Assembly: GCF_002160765.1 (NCBI RefSeq)
Contig: NZ_NFLF01000022.1
Coordinates: 1-52,648, forward strand
Length of the DNA: 52,648 bases
DNA from: Lachnoclostridium sp. An138
GTDB lineage: Bacteria; Bacillota; Clostridia; Lachnospirales; Lachnospiraceae
Reading direction: 5' to 3'
Shown here in pieces: positions 15,626-24,856 of the stretch (the stretch's first letter is position 1; each line of letters begins with the position of its first letter). Below the pieces are notes generated by a model. It saw only the letters and a program-made list of their open reading frames with translations, made no database searches and was not told the DNA's origin. The position numbers and the translations under genes were made by a program.

Positions 15626-17074
15626 ATGAAGAAATCAGATATTGGCCTGATTGGACTTGCCGTGATGGGAGAGAATCTCGTTATGAATATGGAGAGCAAA
15701 GGGTTTCAGGTAAGCGTGTTTAACCGGACGGCCCAGAAGGTCACAGATTTTCTGGAGGGCCGTGCGAAAGGAAAGAAGATTCTGGGCGCTTATTCGCTGG
15801 AGGAGCTGGCAGGGCAGCTGGAAAAGCCCCGCAAGGTTATGATGATGGTGAAGGCGGGTCAGGCGGTGGATGATTTTATCGAGAAGCTGATTCCGCTTCT
15901 GGAGCCGGGCGACATCATCATCGACGGAGGCAACTCCCATTTTCCTGACACGATCCGCAGGACGAAATATGTGGAGAGTAAGGGGCTTTTGTATGTGGGA
16001 TGCGGCGTCTCCGGCGGAGAGGAAGGCGCGCTGAAAGGGCCGTCCCTGATGCCAGGAGGTTCCAGGGAAGCATGGCCTTATATCAGGCCGATCTTTCAGG
16101 CGATTGCCGCAAAGGTCGAGGACGGTTCCCCTTGCTGTGAGTGGGTCGGCGGCGACGGAGCGGGCCATTTTGTGAAGATGGTGCACAATGGCATCGAATA
16201 TGGCGATATGCAGCTGATCTGCGAAGCGTACCAGATCATGCGGGATTATCTTGGTATGACGCCGGATGAGATGCACGATGTATTTGCAGAATGGAACAAG
16301 GGAGAGCTTGACAGCTATCTTATCGAGATTACCCGCGATATTCTGGCTTATAAAGAAAATGGTACGCCGATGGTAGATCTGATTCTGGATACGGCGGGCC
16401 AGAAGGGGACTGGAAAATGGACAGGGATCGCGGCGCTGGATGAGGGCGTGCCTCTGACGCTGATCGGCGAGGCAGTCTTTGCGCGCTGCCTGTCTGCAAT
16501 GAAAGAAGAGCGCGTGCACGCTTCTGAAATTCTCAAAGGGCCAAAGCCCGTGTTTGAAGGCGGCAGGGAGAAATTTATTTCCTGTATCCATGACGCCCTG
16601 TATGCCGCAAAGATTGTATCGTATGCCCAGGGCTACGCGCTTATGAGAGCGGCGGCCAAAGCTTACGGCTGGGAATTAAATTACGGCGAGATCGCGCTGA
16701 TGTGGAGAGGCGGCTGCATTATCCGTAGCGTATTCCTTGGAAACATCAAGGAAGCCTTTGACAAGAATCCAGATCTTGAGAATCTGCTTCTGGACGACTT
16801 TTTCCACAGTGTAGTGGAGAGAGCCCAGGACGGCTGGAGGGAGGTATGTGCGGCGGTGATGAAAAACGGCATCCCGGCCCCTGCGATCTGCTCCGCTTTG
16901 AACTACTACGACGGATACCGGAGCGCAAGACTGTCTGCAAATCTTCTGCAGGCCCAGAGAGACTATTTCGGCGCTCATACCTACGAGCGTGTGGATAAGC
17001 CCAGAGGAGAGTTCTTCCACACCAACTGGACGGGAGCCGGCGGAAATACAGTAGCAACGACATACAACGCATAG
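15626..17074 (+). CDS. gnd: 6-phosphogluconate dehydrogenase (decarboxylating)
   Basis: A 482-residue long-form Gnd, which oxidises 6-phosphogluconate to ribulose 5-phosphate and CO2 with NADP. Visible are the Rossmann motif GLAVMGENLVMNMESKGF, NRT of the NADP-binding region, GGNSHFPDT, VSGGEEGALKGPSLMPGG, the catalytic HFVKMVHNGIEYGDMQ and the C-terminal HTNWTG. It is the last gene of the PTS operon, 17 bases after the M28-like gene, and a strong terminator follows. With a gluconate-type PTS substrate, this enzyme could use the imported 6-phosphate directly. Confidence 0.96.
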   Translation: MKKSDIGLIGLAVMGENLVMNMESKGFQVSVFNRTAQKVTDFLEGRAKGKKILGAYSLEELAGQLEKPRKVMMMVKAGQAVDDFIEKLIPLLEPGDIIIDGGNSHFPDTIRRTKYVESKGLLYVGCGVSGGEEGALKGPSLMPGGSREAWPYIRPIFQAIAAKVEDGSPCCEWVGGDGAGHFVKMVHNGIEYGDMQLICEAYQIMRDYLGMTPDEMHDVFAEWNKGELDSYLIEITRDILAYKENGTPMVDLILDTAGQKGTGKWTGIAALDEGVPLTLIGEAVFARCLSAMKEERVHASEILKGPKPVFEGGREKFISCIHDALYAAKIVSYAQGYALMRAAAKAYGWELNYGEIALMWRGGCIIRSVFLGNIKEAFDKNPDLENLLLDDFFHSVVERAQDGWREVCAAVMKNGIPAPAICSALNYYDGYRSARLSANLLQAQRDYFGAHTYERVDKPRGEFFHTNWTGAGGNTVATTYNA

Positions 17075-17102
17075 GCACGCATTTTCTGCGCAATGCGCGG
17101 AT

Positions 17103-17152
17103 GGAGGGTGTTCCGAAAGCTGTAAACGGCTGGAGGGACGCCCTCCTTTTTT
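17103..17152 (+). terminator. Terminator of the PTS-gnd operon
   Basis: A 12-base stem (17103-17114 with 17135-17146, two wobbles) is followed by TTTTTT (17147-17152), about 30 bases after the gnd stop. Confidence 0.88.
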
Positions 17153-17207
17153 CTCTAGGAAGGAGTGAAAGCATGGCTGGGGATTTTTGCAGTTCTTGAA
17201 TCTTTAC

Positions 17208-17236
17208 TTGCCTAATTTCGGAAAAAAACTTATAAT
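17208..17236 (+). promoter_or_regulatory. azlCD promoter
   Basis: TTGCCT (17208-17213), a 17-base spacer and TATAAT (17231-17236). The ~115-base leader contains a hairpin at 17298-17319 with one mismatch. No T-box features were recognised. Confidence 0.75.
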
Positions 17237-17358
17237 AGCGTTGGTGTGCGGACACTGGCGTGCCGCTGCCAAAATAAGTCTGAATCGAAAAGCCTGCGTT
17301 CCGCCGCATACGGAGGAACACAGGAAGTATATTTTCACAGATACAGGGGAGAAGAACT

Positions 17359-18075
17359 ATGAGTGACAGAAGCATACAATTCCGTTCAGGCATTGTAGAT
17401 GGAATACCGATAGCCCTGGGCTACCTGGCGGTATCCTTCACCTTTGGAATCATGGCAGGCGATGCGGGGCTTTCGGTGGCGGAAGCTGTGGTGCTGTCCT
17501 TTACGAACCTTACCAGCGCGGGGCAGTTTGCGGGCCTTGGCGTCATGCAGGCGGAAGCTTCCTTTGCAGAAATGGCGCTGACCCAGCTTGTGATTAACCT
17601 TCGCTATTGCCTGATGTCCTGTTCGCTGTCCCAGAAGCTGTCGCCGAAGATGCCTTTTTTCCACAGGTTTTTGATAGCGTATGGCGTCACCGATGAGATT
17701 TTCGGCGTCTCGGTGTGCCGGGAAGGAACTTTGAGCCCCTGGTACAGCTATGGGCTTATCAGCGCTGCCGTTCCTGGCTGGACCATCGGTACGCTTCTGG
17801 GGGCTGTGTCGGGAAATCTGCTTCCCCAGAGGCTTTTAAGCGCCCTGAGCGTGGCGCTTTATGGGATGTTCCTGGCGGTGATTCTGCCTCCGGCCAGGGA
17901 AAATAAGGTCCTGATGGGTATTATTCTTGTATCCATGGCGGCAAGCCTGCTCTTTGCGGCTGTTCCGGTACTGAGCGGCATTTCTTCCGGTTTTAAGATT
18001 ATCATTTTGACTGTTTTGATAGCGGGAGGGGCTGCCTTCCTGTTCCCGGTAAAGGAGGAAAAAACCGATGTATAG
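17359..18075 (+). CDS. azlC: AzlC-family branched-chain amino acid exporter subunit
   Basis: A 238-residue multi-pass membrane protein. Family features are GIPIALGYLAVSFTFGIMAG near the N-terminus, LTNLTSAGQFAGL-like sequence and the region NLRYCLMSCSLS. AzlC and AzlD together form a transporter exporting branched-chain amino acids or analogues. Start by ATG with GGGGAGAAG upstream. It overlaps azlD by 8 bases. The cargo cannot be fixed by sequence alone. Confidence 0.92.
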   Translation: MSDRSIQFRSGIVDGIPIALGYLAVSFTFGIMAGDAGLSVAEAVVLSFTNLTSAGQFAGLGVMQAEASFAEMALTQLVINLRYCLMSCSLSQKLSPKMPFFHRFLIAYGVTDEIFGVSVCREGTLSPWYSYGLISAAVPGWTIGTLLGAVSGNLLPQRLLSALSVALYGMFLAVILPPARENKVLMGIILVSMAASLLFAAVPVLSGISSGFKIIILTVLIAGGAAFLFPVKEEKTDV

Positions 18076-18376
18076 CGTTTTTGGATATATCGCGGTCATG
18101 GCGGCAGTGACTTATCTGATCCGCATGATTCCGCTGGTGCTGCTGAAAAAAGAGATTACAAATACCTGGGTGAAATCGTTTCTGTTTTATGTGCCTTATG
18201 TGACGCTGGCGGTGATGACCTTTCCGGCGATTCTGGAGGCGACGGATTCTCTGATTTCCGGCGCGGCGGCCTTGCTTGTGGCAGTGGTTCTGGCTTATCG
18301 GGGAAAGAGTCTGATTCAGGTAGCGGCTGCGGCCTGTGCGGCAGTGTTTGTGCTGGAGCTGTTTCTCGTGAGGTAG
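18068..18376 (+). CDS. azlD: AzlD-family transporter small subunit
   Basis: A 102-residue protein with three to four membrane segments. The family motif RMIPLVLLKK and a run FYVPYVTLAVMTFPAIL are typical of AzlD. The AGGAGG lies inside the end of azlC, giving coupled translation. The normal partner of AzlC. Confidence 0.92.
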   Translation: MYSVFGYIAVMAAVTYLIRMIPLVLLKKEITNTWVKSFLFYVPYVTLAVMTFPAILEATDSLISGAAALLVAVVLAYRGKSLIQVAAAACAAVFVLELFLVR

Positions 18377-18395
18377 AGAATAGAAAAGTATAGAT

Positions 18396-18432
18396 ACCCT
18401 TAGCAGACAGGAGCGTTCCCGCTCTGCTGAGG
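18396..18432 (+). terminator. Hairpin after azlD
   Basis: CCCTTAGCAGA (18396-18406) pairs with TCTGCTGAGGG (18422-18432) with one wobble, and GAGCG/CGCTC extends it inwards. No U-tract follows, so the evidence for termination is moderate. Confidence 0.5.
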
Positions 18433-18576
18433 GCATTGCCCCCTGTATACCGGCGCTGTCCGTTAGCCGAATAGGGCAAAACACATTTCATATCAGCCGA
18501 TACTGTAAAATCCGTCAAATTATGAATGACATGGCGGAACTGTTACCAATTTGGGTTTCAATTCTAAAAAAAATCC

Positions 18577-18605
18577 TTGAAGTCCCCCTAATCTTATAGT
18601 ATAAT
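18577..18605 (+). promoter_or_regulatory. carAB promoter
   Basis: TTGAAG (18577-18582), a 17-base spacer and TATAAT (18600-18605). Transcription would begin near 18612, giving a leader of about 170 bases. The 410-base azlD-carA gap otherwise holds the hairpin at 18396 and the leader T-run. Confidence 0.78.
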
Positions 18606-18647
18606 AAATCAGATTTAGAGGAATATATGGCTACACGTGCGCAAAGA

Positions 18648-18669
18648 GGCAGTATCTGTCTTTTTTTTT
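18648..18669 (+). promoter_or_regulatory. Possible attenuator in carA leader
   Basis: GGCAG, a three-base loop and CTGTC (18648-18660) are followed by nine T (18661-18669). The stem is short but the U-tract is long, so this may be a weak terminator between the promoter and carA. I do not see a clear PyrR-binding sequence. Confidence 0.4.
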
Positions 18670-18785
18670 GAAAATTTTTAACTATGAGCTTCGTTCACAT
18701 TTTTCACGCTGTGGCAGCTGTGGAAGGCAAAAGTGAATGGCAGCGAAACGAAGCGCCGGGAGACAAGGAAAGGAACAGGTGGATT

Positions 18786-19865
18786 ATGAAAGCTTTTCTG
18801 ATACTGGAAGACGGACATGTGTTTACAGGCACCAGCATAGGAGCGCAGCGCGAGGTGGTAAGCGAGATCGTGTTCAACACCTCCATGACGGGCTATCTGG
18901 AGGTGCTGACGGACCCATCCTACGCGGGACAGGCTGTGACTATGACGTATCCGCTGATTGGGAATTATGGCATCTGCTATGAGGATATGGAATCGGAGCG
19001 GCCCTGGCCGGACGGTTATATCGTCCGGGAGCTGTCCCGGCTTCCCAGCAACTTCCGAAGCCAGGATACGATTCAGAACTTCCTGGAGAAATACGGGATT
19101 CCGGGAATTGCCGGCATCGACACCCGTGCGCTGACAAAAATCTTACGTGAGAGCGGCACCATGAACGGAATGATTACCACAAAGGAATATGAATCTCTCG
19201 ATGAGGTGCTGCCGCGTCTTAAGGCCTATACCACAGGCAAGGTGGTGGAAAAGGTGACCTGCAGAGAGAAAAAGGTGCTGGAGAACGATGGATTTAAGGT
19301 GGCCCTTCTGGACCTGGGCGCCAAGCGGAACATTGCCCGTTCTTTGCACGAGCGGGGCTGCGAGGTGACGATTTACCCGGCGGATACAAAAGCGGAGGAA
19401 ATCATCGCAAGCCGCCCGGACGGCATCATGCTGTCGAACGGCCCGGGAGACCCAAAAGAGTGCGGATCCATCATTGAGGAAATTCGTAAGCTTTACGAGA
19501 CGGACATCCCGATTTTCGCTATCTGCCTGGGCCACCAGCTGATGGCGCTGGCGACCGGAGCCGACACCTATAAGCTGAAATACGGCCACCGGGGCGGCAA
19601 CCATCCGGTGCGCGACCTGGAGACGGGCAGGGTCTACATTTCCTCTCAGAACCACGGTTACGCGGTGGATACAAAGAGCCTTGATCCGGCTGTGGCCGTG
19701 CCCGCCTTTGAAAACGTCAACGACCGGACGAACGAGGGGCTGCGCTATACGGGCAAACATATTTTTACCGTACAGTTTCACCCGGAGGCCTGCCCTGGCC
19801 CCCAGGACTCCAGCTATCTGTTCGACCGTTTTATTCATACCATGGAGGTGAAGAAGAATGCCTAA
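18786..19865 (+). CDS. carA: Carbamoyl phosphate synthase small subunit
   Basis: A 359-residue glutaminase subunit that supplies ammonia from glutamine for carbamoyl phosphate (pyrimidine and arginine synthesis). The N-terminal domain begins MKAFLILEDGHVFTG. The class I amidotransferase domain has the nucleophile C247 in FAICLGHQL, plus SNGPGDP and the His/Glu pair in QFHPEA. The frame is open further upstream, but the ATG at 18786 has AGGTGG and gives the conserved N-terminus. Overlaps carB by 8 bases. Confidence 0.97.
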   Translation: MKAFLILEDGHVFTGTSIGAQREVVSEIVFNTSMTGYLEVLTDPSYAGQAVTMTYPLIGNYGICYEDMESERPWPDGYIVRELSRLPSNFRSQDTIQNFLEKYGIPGIAGIDTRALTKILRESGTMNGMITTKEYESLDEVLPRLKAYTTGKVVEKVTCREKKVLENDGFKVALLDLGAKRNIARSLHERGCEVTIYPADTKAEEIIASRPDGIMLSNGPGDPKECGSIIEEIRKLYETDIPIFAICLGHQLMALATGADTYKLKYGHRGGNHPVRDLETGRVYISSQNHGYAVDTKSLDPAVAVPAFENVNDRTNEGLRYTGKHIFTVQFHPEACPGPQDSSYLFDRFIHTMEVKKNA

Positions 19866-22800
19866 GAATCCTTCTATTAAAAAAGTTCTCGTAATCGGAA
19901 GCGGTCCTATCGTCATCGGACAGGCCGCGGAGTTCGACTATGCAGGCACCCAGGCCTGCCGCTCCCTGAAAGAAGAGGGAATCGAGGTGGTTCTTCTCAA
20001 TTCCAACCCGGCCACGATCATGACCGATAAGGACATCGCGGATCATGTATACATTGAGCCCCTGACCGTGGAGGTGGTGGAGCAGCTGATCCTGAAAGAA
20101 AAGCCGGACAGCGTGCTGCCGACCCTGGGCGGCCAGGCGGGCCTCAATCTGGCGATGGAGCTGGAGGAGTGCGGCTTCTTAAAGGAACACGGCGTGCGGC
20201 TTATTGGCACCACCTCTGAGACGATTAAAAAGGCAGAGGACCGTCTGGAATTTAAGAGCACCATGGAGAAAATCGGCGAGCCGGTGGCGGCATCCCTCGT
20301 GGTAGAAAGCGTCGAGGACGGCGTTGCCTTTGCCAGCAAAATCGGCTATCCGGTGGTGCTGCGTCCGGCCTACACCCTGGGCGGCAGCGGCGGCGGAATC
20401 GCCCACAATCAGGAGGAGCTGGAAGAGATTCTGGCCAACGGCCTGAGACTTTCCCGTGTGGGACAGGTGCTTGTGGAGCGCTGTATCGCCGGCTGGAAGG
20501 AAATCGAGTATGAGGTAATGCGGGACGGCGCAGGAAACTGCATCACCGTATGTAATATGGAAAATATCGATCCGGTAGGCGTACATACCGGCGACAGTAT
20601 TGTGGTAGCTCCCTCCCAGACCCTGGGCGACAAGGAGTACCAGATGCTGCGTACCTCCGCGCTGAATATTATCAGCGAGCTGAATATCACCGGAGGCTGC
20701 AATGTGCAGTATGCCCTTCATCCGGAAAGCTTTGAATACTGCGTCATCGAGGTAAATCCCCGTGTAAGCCGTTCCTCCGCTCTGGCATCCAAGGCCACCG
20801 GATATCCCATTGCCAAGGTGGCGGCGAAGATCGCCCTTGGTTATACGCTGGATGAGATTCCGAACGCGATTACCGGCCAGACTATGGCCAGCTTTGAGCC
20901 CATGCTGGACTACTGCGTCGTGAAGCTGCCCCGTCTGCCCTTTGATAAATTCATCAGCGCCAAGAGAACCCTGACTACCCAGATGAAGGCTACCGGAGAA
21001 GTTATGGCCATCTGCGATAACTTTGAGGGAGCTCTGATGAAAGCCATCCGTTCTCTGGAGCAGCATGTGGACAGTCTGATGTCCTATGATTTTACCGCCC
21101 TTTCCAGGGAAGAGCTTTTGAATCAGCTGAAGGTGGTGGATGACCGCCGTATCTGGGTGATTGCCGAGGCCATCCGGAAAGGCATCTCCTACGAGGAGAT
21201 CCATGCGATCACCAAAATTGACCTCTGGTTTATCGATAAGATCGCGATTCTTGTGGAGATGGAGCAGGCCCTGAAAACGCAGGAACTGACGGTGGATCTT
21301 CTGAGGGAAGCAAAACGGGTGGAATTTCCGGACAATGTGATTGCCCGCCTTACGGGAAAGGCAGAAGAAGAGATTCGGGATCTGCGGTACGCGAACGGCA
21401 TCACGGCTGCCTATAAGATGGTAGATACCTGCGCGGCAGAATTTGCGGCCAGCACGCCCTACTATTATTCCGTATTTGGAAGCGAGAATGAGGCGGAGAC
21501 CGGCAGCGGCCGTAAGAAAGTGCTGGTACTGGGCAGCGGCCCCATCCGGATCGGCCAGGGTATCGAGTTTGATTTCTGTTCTGTACACTGTACCTGGGCT
21601 TTCTCGAAGGAAGGCTATGAGACTATTATTATCAACAACAATCCGGAGACAGTAAGTACGGACTTTGATATTGCGGATAAGCTGTATTTTGAGCCCCTGA
21701 CTCCCGAGGATGTGGAGAATGTGGTACGGCTTGAAAAACCGGACGGAGCGGTGGTTCAGTTTGGCGGCCAGACGGCCATCAAGCTGACAGAGGCTCTGAT
21801 GAAGATGGGAGTACCGATCCTGGGAACCTCCGCGGAAAATGTGGACGCGGCCGAGGATAGGGAGCTTTTTGACGAGATTCTGGAACAGTGCGGCATCCCG
21901 CGTCCGAAGGGACATACGGTATTTACGGCGGAGGAAGCCAAGAAAGCGGCGAATGAGCTGGGCTACCCGGTTCTGGTGCGCCCCTCCTATGTGCTGGGCG
22001 GCCAGGGCATGCAGATTGCTATCAATGACAAGGATGTGGAAGAGTTCATCGGCATCATCAACCGGATTACCCAGGAGCATCCGATCCTTGTAGACAAATA
22101 TCTGCAGGGCAAGGAGATCGAGGTGGACGCGGTCTGCGATGGTGAGGATATCCTGATTCCGGGAATCATGGAGCATATCGAGCGTGCCGGTATCCATTCC
22201 GGAGACAGCATTTCCGTGTATCCGGCAAAGAGCATCAGCGACAAGGTGAAGGCTACCATCGAAGAGTATACCAGAAGACTGGCCCGTTCTCTTCATGTTA
22301 TCGGCCTGATCAATATTCAGTTTATCGCGGTGGGCGATGAGGTGTATGTCATCGAGGTAAATCCCCGATCCAGCCGTACCGTGCCCTATATCAGCAAGGT
22401 AACGGGCATTCCCATTGTTCCGCTGGCTACGAGAGTGATCCTGGGCCACAAGATCCGGGAGCTTGGCTATACGCCGGGACTTCAGCCGGAAGCGGATTAC
22501 TATGCCATCAAGATGCCGGTATTTTCCTTTGAGAAGATCCGGGGAGCGGATATCAGCCTGGGACCGGAGATGAAATCCACCGGAGAGTGTCTTGGCATCG
22601 CGAAGACCTTCAATGAAGCCCTTTACAAGGCGTTCCTGGGCGCTGGAATCCGCCTGCCCAGGTATAAGAATATGATCATCACGGTCCGGGATGAAGATAA
22701 GCCGGAGGCGGTGGAGATCGCAAAGCGCTTTGAGGCTCTGGGCTACCAGATTTACGCCACAAAGGGAACGGCAAGGGCTCTGATGGAGGCAGATGTTTCC

Positions 22801-23055
22801 GTGCGCCTGACCAGAAAGCTGGAGCAGGAGTCTCCGAATATTCTGGACCTGATTCTGGGCCACAAGATCGATCTGGTCATTGATACGCCTTCCCAGGGTG
22901 TGGAGCACAGCCATGACGGCTTTATCATCCGGCGCAATGCCATCGAGACAGGCGTCAATGTGCTGACGGCTATTGATACGGCAAAGGCTCTGGTGACCAG
23001 TCTGGAGAATACAGACGCGAGAGCGCTGACACTGATTGATATTGCGAAAATCTGA
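19858..23055 (+). CDS. carB: Carbamoyl phosphate synthase large subunit
   Basis: A 1065-residue synthetase with two homologous ATP-grasp halves. The first starts KKVLVIGSGPIVIGQAAEFD, the second KVLVLGSGPIRIGQGIEFDF near residue 553. Glycine-rich loops GGSGGGIA and GGQGMQIA and the carboxylate-binding VIEVNPR occur in both halves. A C-terminal MGS-like allosteric domain occupies roughly residues 930-1065 (ALGYQIYATKGTARAL), the usual site for UMP/ornithine control. Full length; translation is coupled to carA. Confidence 0.98.
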   Translation: MPKNPSIKKVLVIGSGPIVIGQAAEFDYAGTQACRSLKEEGIEVVLLNSNPATIMTDKDIADHVYIEPLTVEVVEQLILKEKPDSVLPTLGGQAGLNLAMELEECGFLKEHGVRLIGTTSETIKKAEDRLEFKSTMEKIGEPVAASLVVESVEDGVAFASKIGYPVVLRPAYTLGGSGGGIAHNQEELEEILANGLRLSRVGQVLVERCIAGWKEIEYEVMRDGAGNCITVCNMENIDPVGVHTGDSIVVAPSQTLGDKEYQMLRTSALNIISELNITGGCNVQYALHPESFEYCVIEVNPRVSRSSALASKATGYPIAKVAAKIALGYTLDEIPNAITGQTMASFEPMLDYCVVKLPRLPFDKFISAKRTLTTQMKATGEVMAICDNFEGALMKAIRSLEQHVDSLMSYDFTALSREELLNQLKVVDDRRIWVIAEAIRKGISYEEIHAITKIDLWFIDKIAILVEMEQALKTQELTVDLLREAKRVEFPDNVIARLTGKAEEEIRDLRYANGITAAYKMVDTCAAEFAASTPYYYSVFGSENEAETGSGRKKVLVLGSGPIRIGQGIEFDFCSVHCTWAFSKEGYETIIINNNPETVSTDFDIADKLYFEPLTPEDVENVVRLEKPDGAVVQFGGQTAIKLTEALMKMGVPILGTSAENVDAAEDRELFDEILEQCGIPRPKGHTVFTAEEAKKAANELGYPVLVRPSYVLGGQGMQIAINDKDVEEFIGIINRITQEHPILVDKYLQGKEIEVDAVCDGEDILIPGIMEHIERAGIHSGDSISVYPAKSISDKVKATIEEYTRRLARSLHVIGLINIQFIAVGDEVYVIEVNPRSSRTVPYISKVTGIPIVPLATRVILGHKIRELGYTPGLQPEADYYAIKMPVFSFEKIRGADISLGPEMKSTGECLGIAKTFNEALYKAFLGAGIRLPRYKNMIITVRDEDKPEAVEIAKRFEALGYQIYATKGTARALMEADVSVRLTRKLEQESPNILDLILGHKIDLVIDTPSQGVEHSHDGFIIRRNAIETGVNVLTAIDTAKALVTSLENTDARALTLIDIAKI

Positions 23056-23101
23056 CAGGATAACGAGTTCCGTCTGCGGAGCTCTTCACAGACTGCCATG
23101 G

Positions 23102-23128
23102 AAAGCCGGACGGACAGGGCCGGTTTTT
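23102..23128 (+). terminator. carAB terminator
   Basis: AAAGCCGG (23102-23109) pairs with CCGGTTTT (23120-23127) with one wobble and ends in five T. Further complementarity (AGACTGC near 23092, GCAGTCT near 23134) could extend it. Confidence 0.72.
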
Positions 23129-23197
23129 CATGTGCAGTCTCTTTTGGCATAAAAGGTGATTTGTAAAAGCGTCCGGAAAAGGAAAGGAAGTGGCGGC

Positions 23198-24856
23198 ATG
23201 AGAATTGCGTCAGCGGCGCAGATGAAAGAGATAGACCGGGTGGCAATCGAAGAGCGGAAGATACCTTCGCCTGTTCTGATGGAACGGGCAGCCCGCCATG
23301 CAGCGGAAGAAGCATTGGCGTTTTTGAAGGAAGGAAAGAAGCGGGAGCCTTTTCGGATCGCTGTCTTCTGCGGACCGGGCAATAACGGCGGCGACGGCGT
23401 GGCAGCGGCCCGTTTTCTGGCAGAGAAAGGGATGAAGGTCCGCGCTTTTTTGGTGGGAAGCCGTGAGAAGCTGACAGCGGATACGCGCCTGATGGAAGAG
23501 CGGCTCCGGGAAGCAGGGCTTTTGCTTGAGGACTGGCAGGCGGAAGCAGAGAATTCGGAACAGAAATCCTGGTGCGCTTCTGCGGATCTGATCCTGGATG
23601 CCCTTCTTGGAATCGGCCTGAAGGGAGAAGTGCGGCCGGATGTGAGAGAGGTCCTTCTTTGGCTGGATTCCCTTGGAATTCCGGTGCTGGCGGTGGACAT
23701 TGCCAGCGGCATCAGCACCGACACGGGAGCGGTTCTGGGCGCGGCCCTTCATGCGGCCCTGACTGTGACTTTTACTCTGCCCAAATTCGGCCATTATGAG
23801 GGACAGGGTGCTTATTACACAGGCAGGCTGAAGGTCTGTGATATCGGAATTCCGGAGGACGCGGTGGAACAGGTTCTGTCTTCGGGAGCGGCCGAAGGAG
23901 CAGAAGAAGAGGGACAGAAAGAGAGGGGGCAGCAGGAGAAGGGCAGGGAGCGGAATCCTGTCTTTGAGGCCTGTGACGCGGCCTGTGCCGGAGCCCTGCT
24001 TCCGAAACGCCGGAAGGACGGACATAAGGGGACTTTCGGGAAGGTCTCTATTACAGGCGGAAGCGTAGGCTTTACGGGAGCTCCGGTGCTTGCCTCGCGT
24101 GGAGCCGCCCGCTGCGGGAGCGGTCTGGTGTTCTTAAGCGTTCCTGAGAGCATCTATCCGATTACGGCGGCTTCCTGTCTGGAGGTAATGCCTTCTCCCC
24201 TTCCGGAACAGAACGGAAAGGTTTCTTCCGGAGCCTTCTTTCAGATCCTGGAGCGTCTGAACGCCTGCGATGCGGGACTTATCGGGCCGGGACTGGGAAG
24301 AAGCCAGGAGCTGTCTCTGCTGGTCTGCAAGCTGCTGGAGCAGACGGCCACGCCTCTTGTGCTGGACGCGGACGGGCTGTATGCCATAAAGGACAGAAAG
24401 GAGCTTCTGTGCCGGCGGTATGAAAAAGGCCTGACAACTATCCTGACGCCTCATGAGGGAGAATTCGCTTATCTGGGCGGCGATCTGTCGGAAGGACGGA
24501 AGATGGCGGCTCTCCGATTCGCGCAGAAGTATGGCTGTATTCTGGTACTGAAGGGCCCGGCGACTGTCACGGCCTCGCCGGAGGGAAAGGCCTATATCAA
24601 TACGACAGGAAATAACGGAATGGCAAAGGGCGGAAGCGGCGACGTGCTGGGCGGCATGGCATTGTCCTTCCTCGGCCAGGGAATGGAACCTCTGAAGGCA
24701 GCCGCTCTGGCAGTGTACCTTCACGGCCTGGCCGGCGATCTCTGCCGCGACAGGCTTGGGGAATACGGCATGCTGCCGGGGGATCTGGCAGAGGAGATCC
24801 CTGCCGCCATTCTGCGCCTGCAAAGAGGCTGCGGAGAGGAGTTGAGGACATGGTAG
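23198..24856 (+). CDS. nnr: Bifunctional NAD(P)HX epimerase/dehydratase
   Basis: A 552-residue repair enzyme for hydrated NADH/NADPH. Residues 1-~215 are the YjeF-N epimerase (GPGNNGGDGVAAARFLAEKG, VDIASGISTDTG). Residues ~265-552 are the ADP-dependent dehydratase (GKVSITGGSVGFTGA, IGPGLGRS, LDADGLYAI, TPHEGEF, NGMAKGGSGDVLGG). The two are joined by a Glu/Gln-rich linker near residues 230-250. The upstream in-frame start is rejected because ATG 23198 gives the family N-terminus MRIASAAQM. It overlaps the next gene by 7 bases. Confidence 0.94.
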   Translation: MRIASAAQMKEIDRVAIEERKIPSPVLMERAARHAAEEALAFLKEGKKREPFRIAVFCGPGNNGGDGVAAARFLAEKGMKVRAFLVGSREKLTADTRLMEERLREAGLLLEDWQAEAENSEQKSWCASADLILDALLGIGLKGEVRPDVREVLLWLDSLGIPVLAVDIASGISTDTGAVLGAALHAALTVTFTLPKFGHYEGQGAYYTGRLKVCDIGIPEDAVEQVLSSGAAEGAEEEGQKERGQQEKGRERNPVFEACDAACAGALLPKRRKDGHKGTFGKVSITGGSVGFTGAPVLASRGAARCGSGLVFLSVPESIYPITAASCLEVMPSPLPEQNGKVSSGAFFQILERLNACDAGLIGPGLGRSQELSLLVCKLLEQTATPLVLDADGLYAIKDRKELLCRRYEKGLTTILTPHEGEFAYLGGDLSEGRKMAALRFAQKYGCILVLKGPATVTASPEGKAYINTTGNNGMAKGGSGDVLGGMALSFLGQGMEPLKAAALAVYLHGLAGDLCRDRLGEYGMLPGDLAEEIPAAILRLQRGCGEELRTW

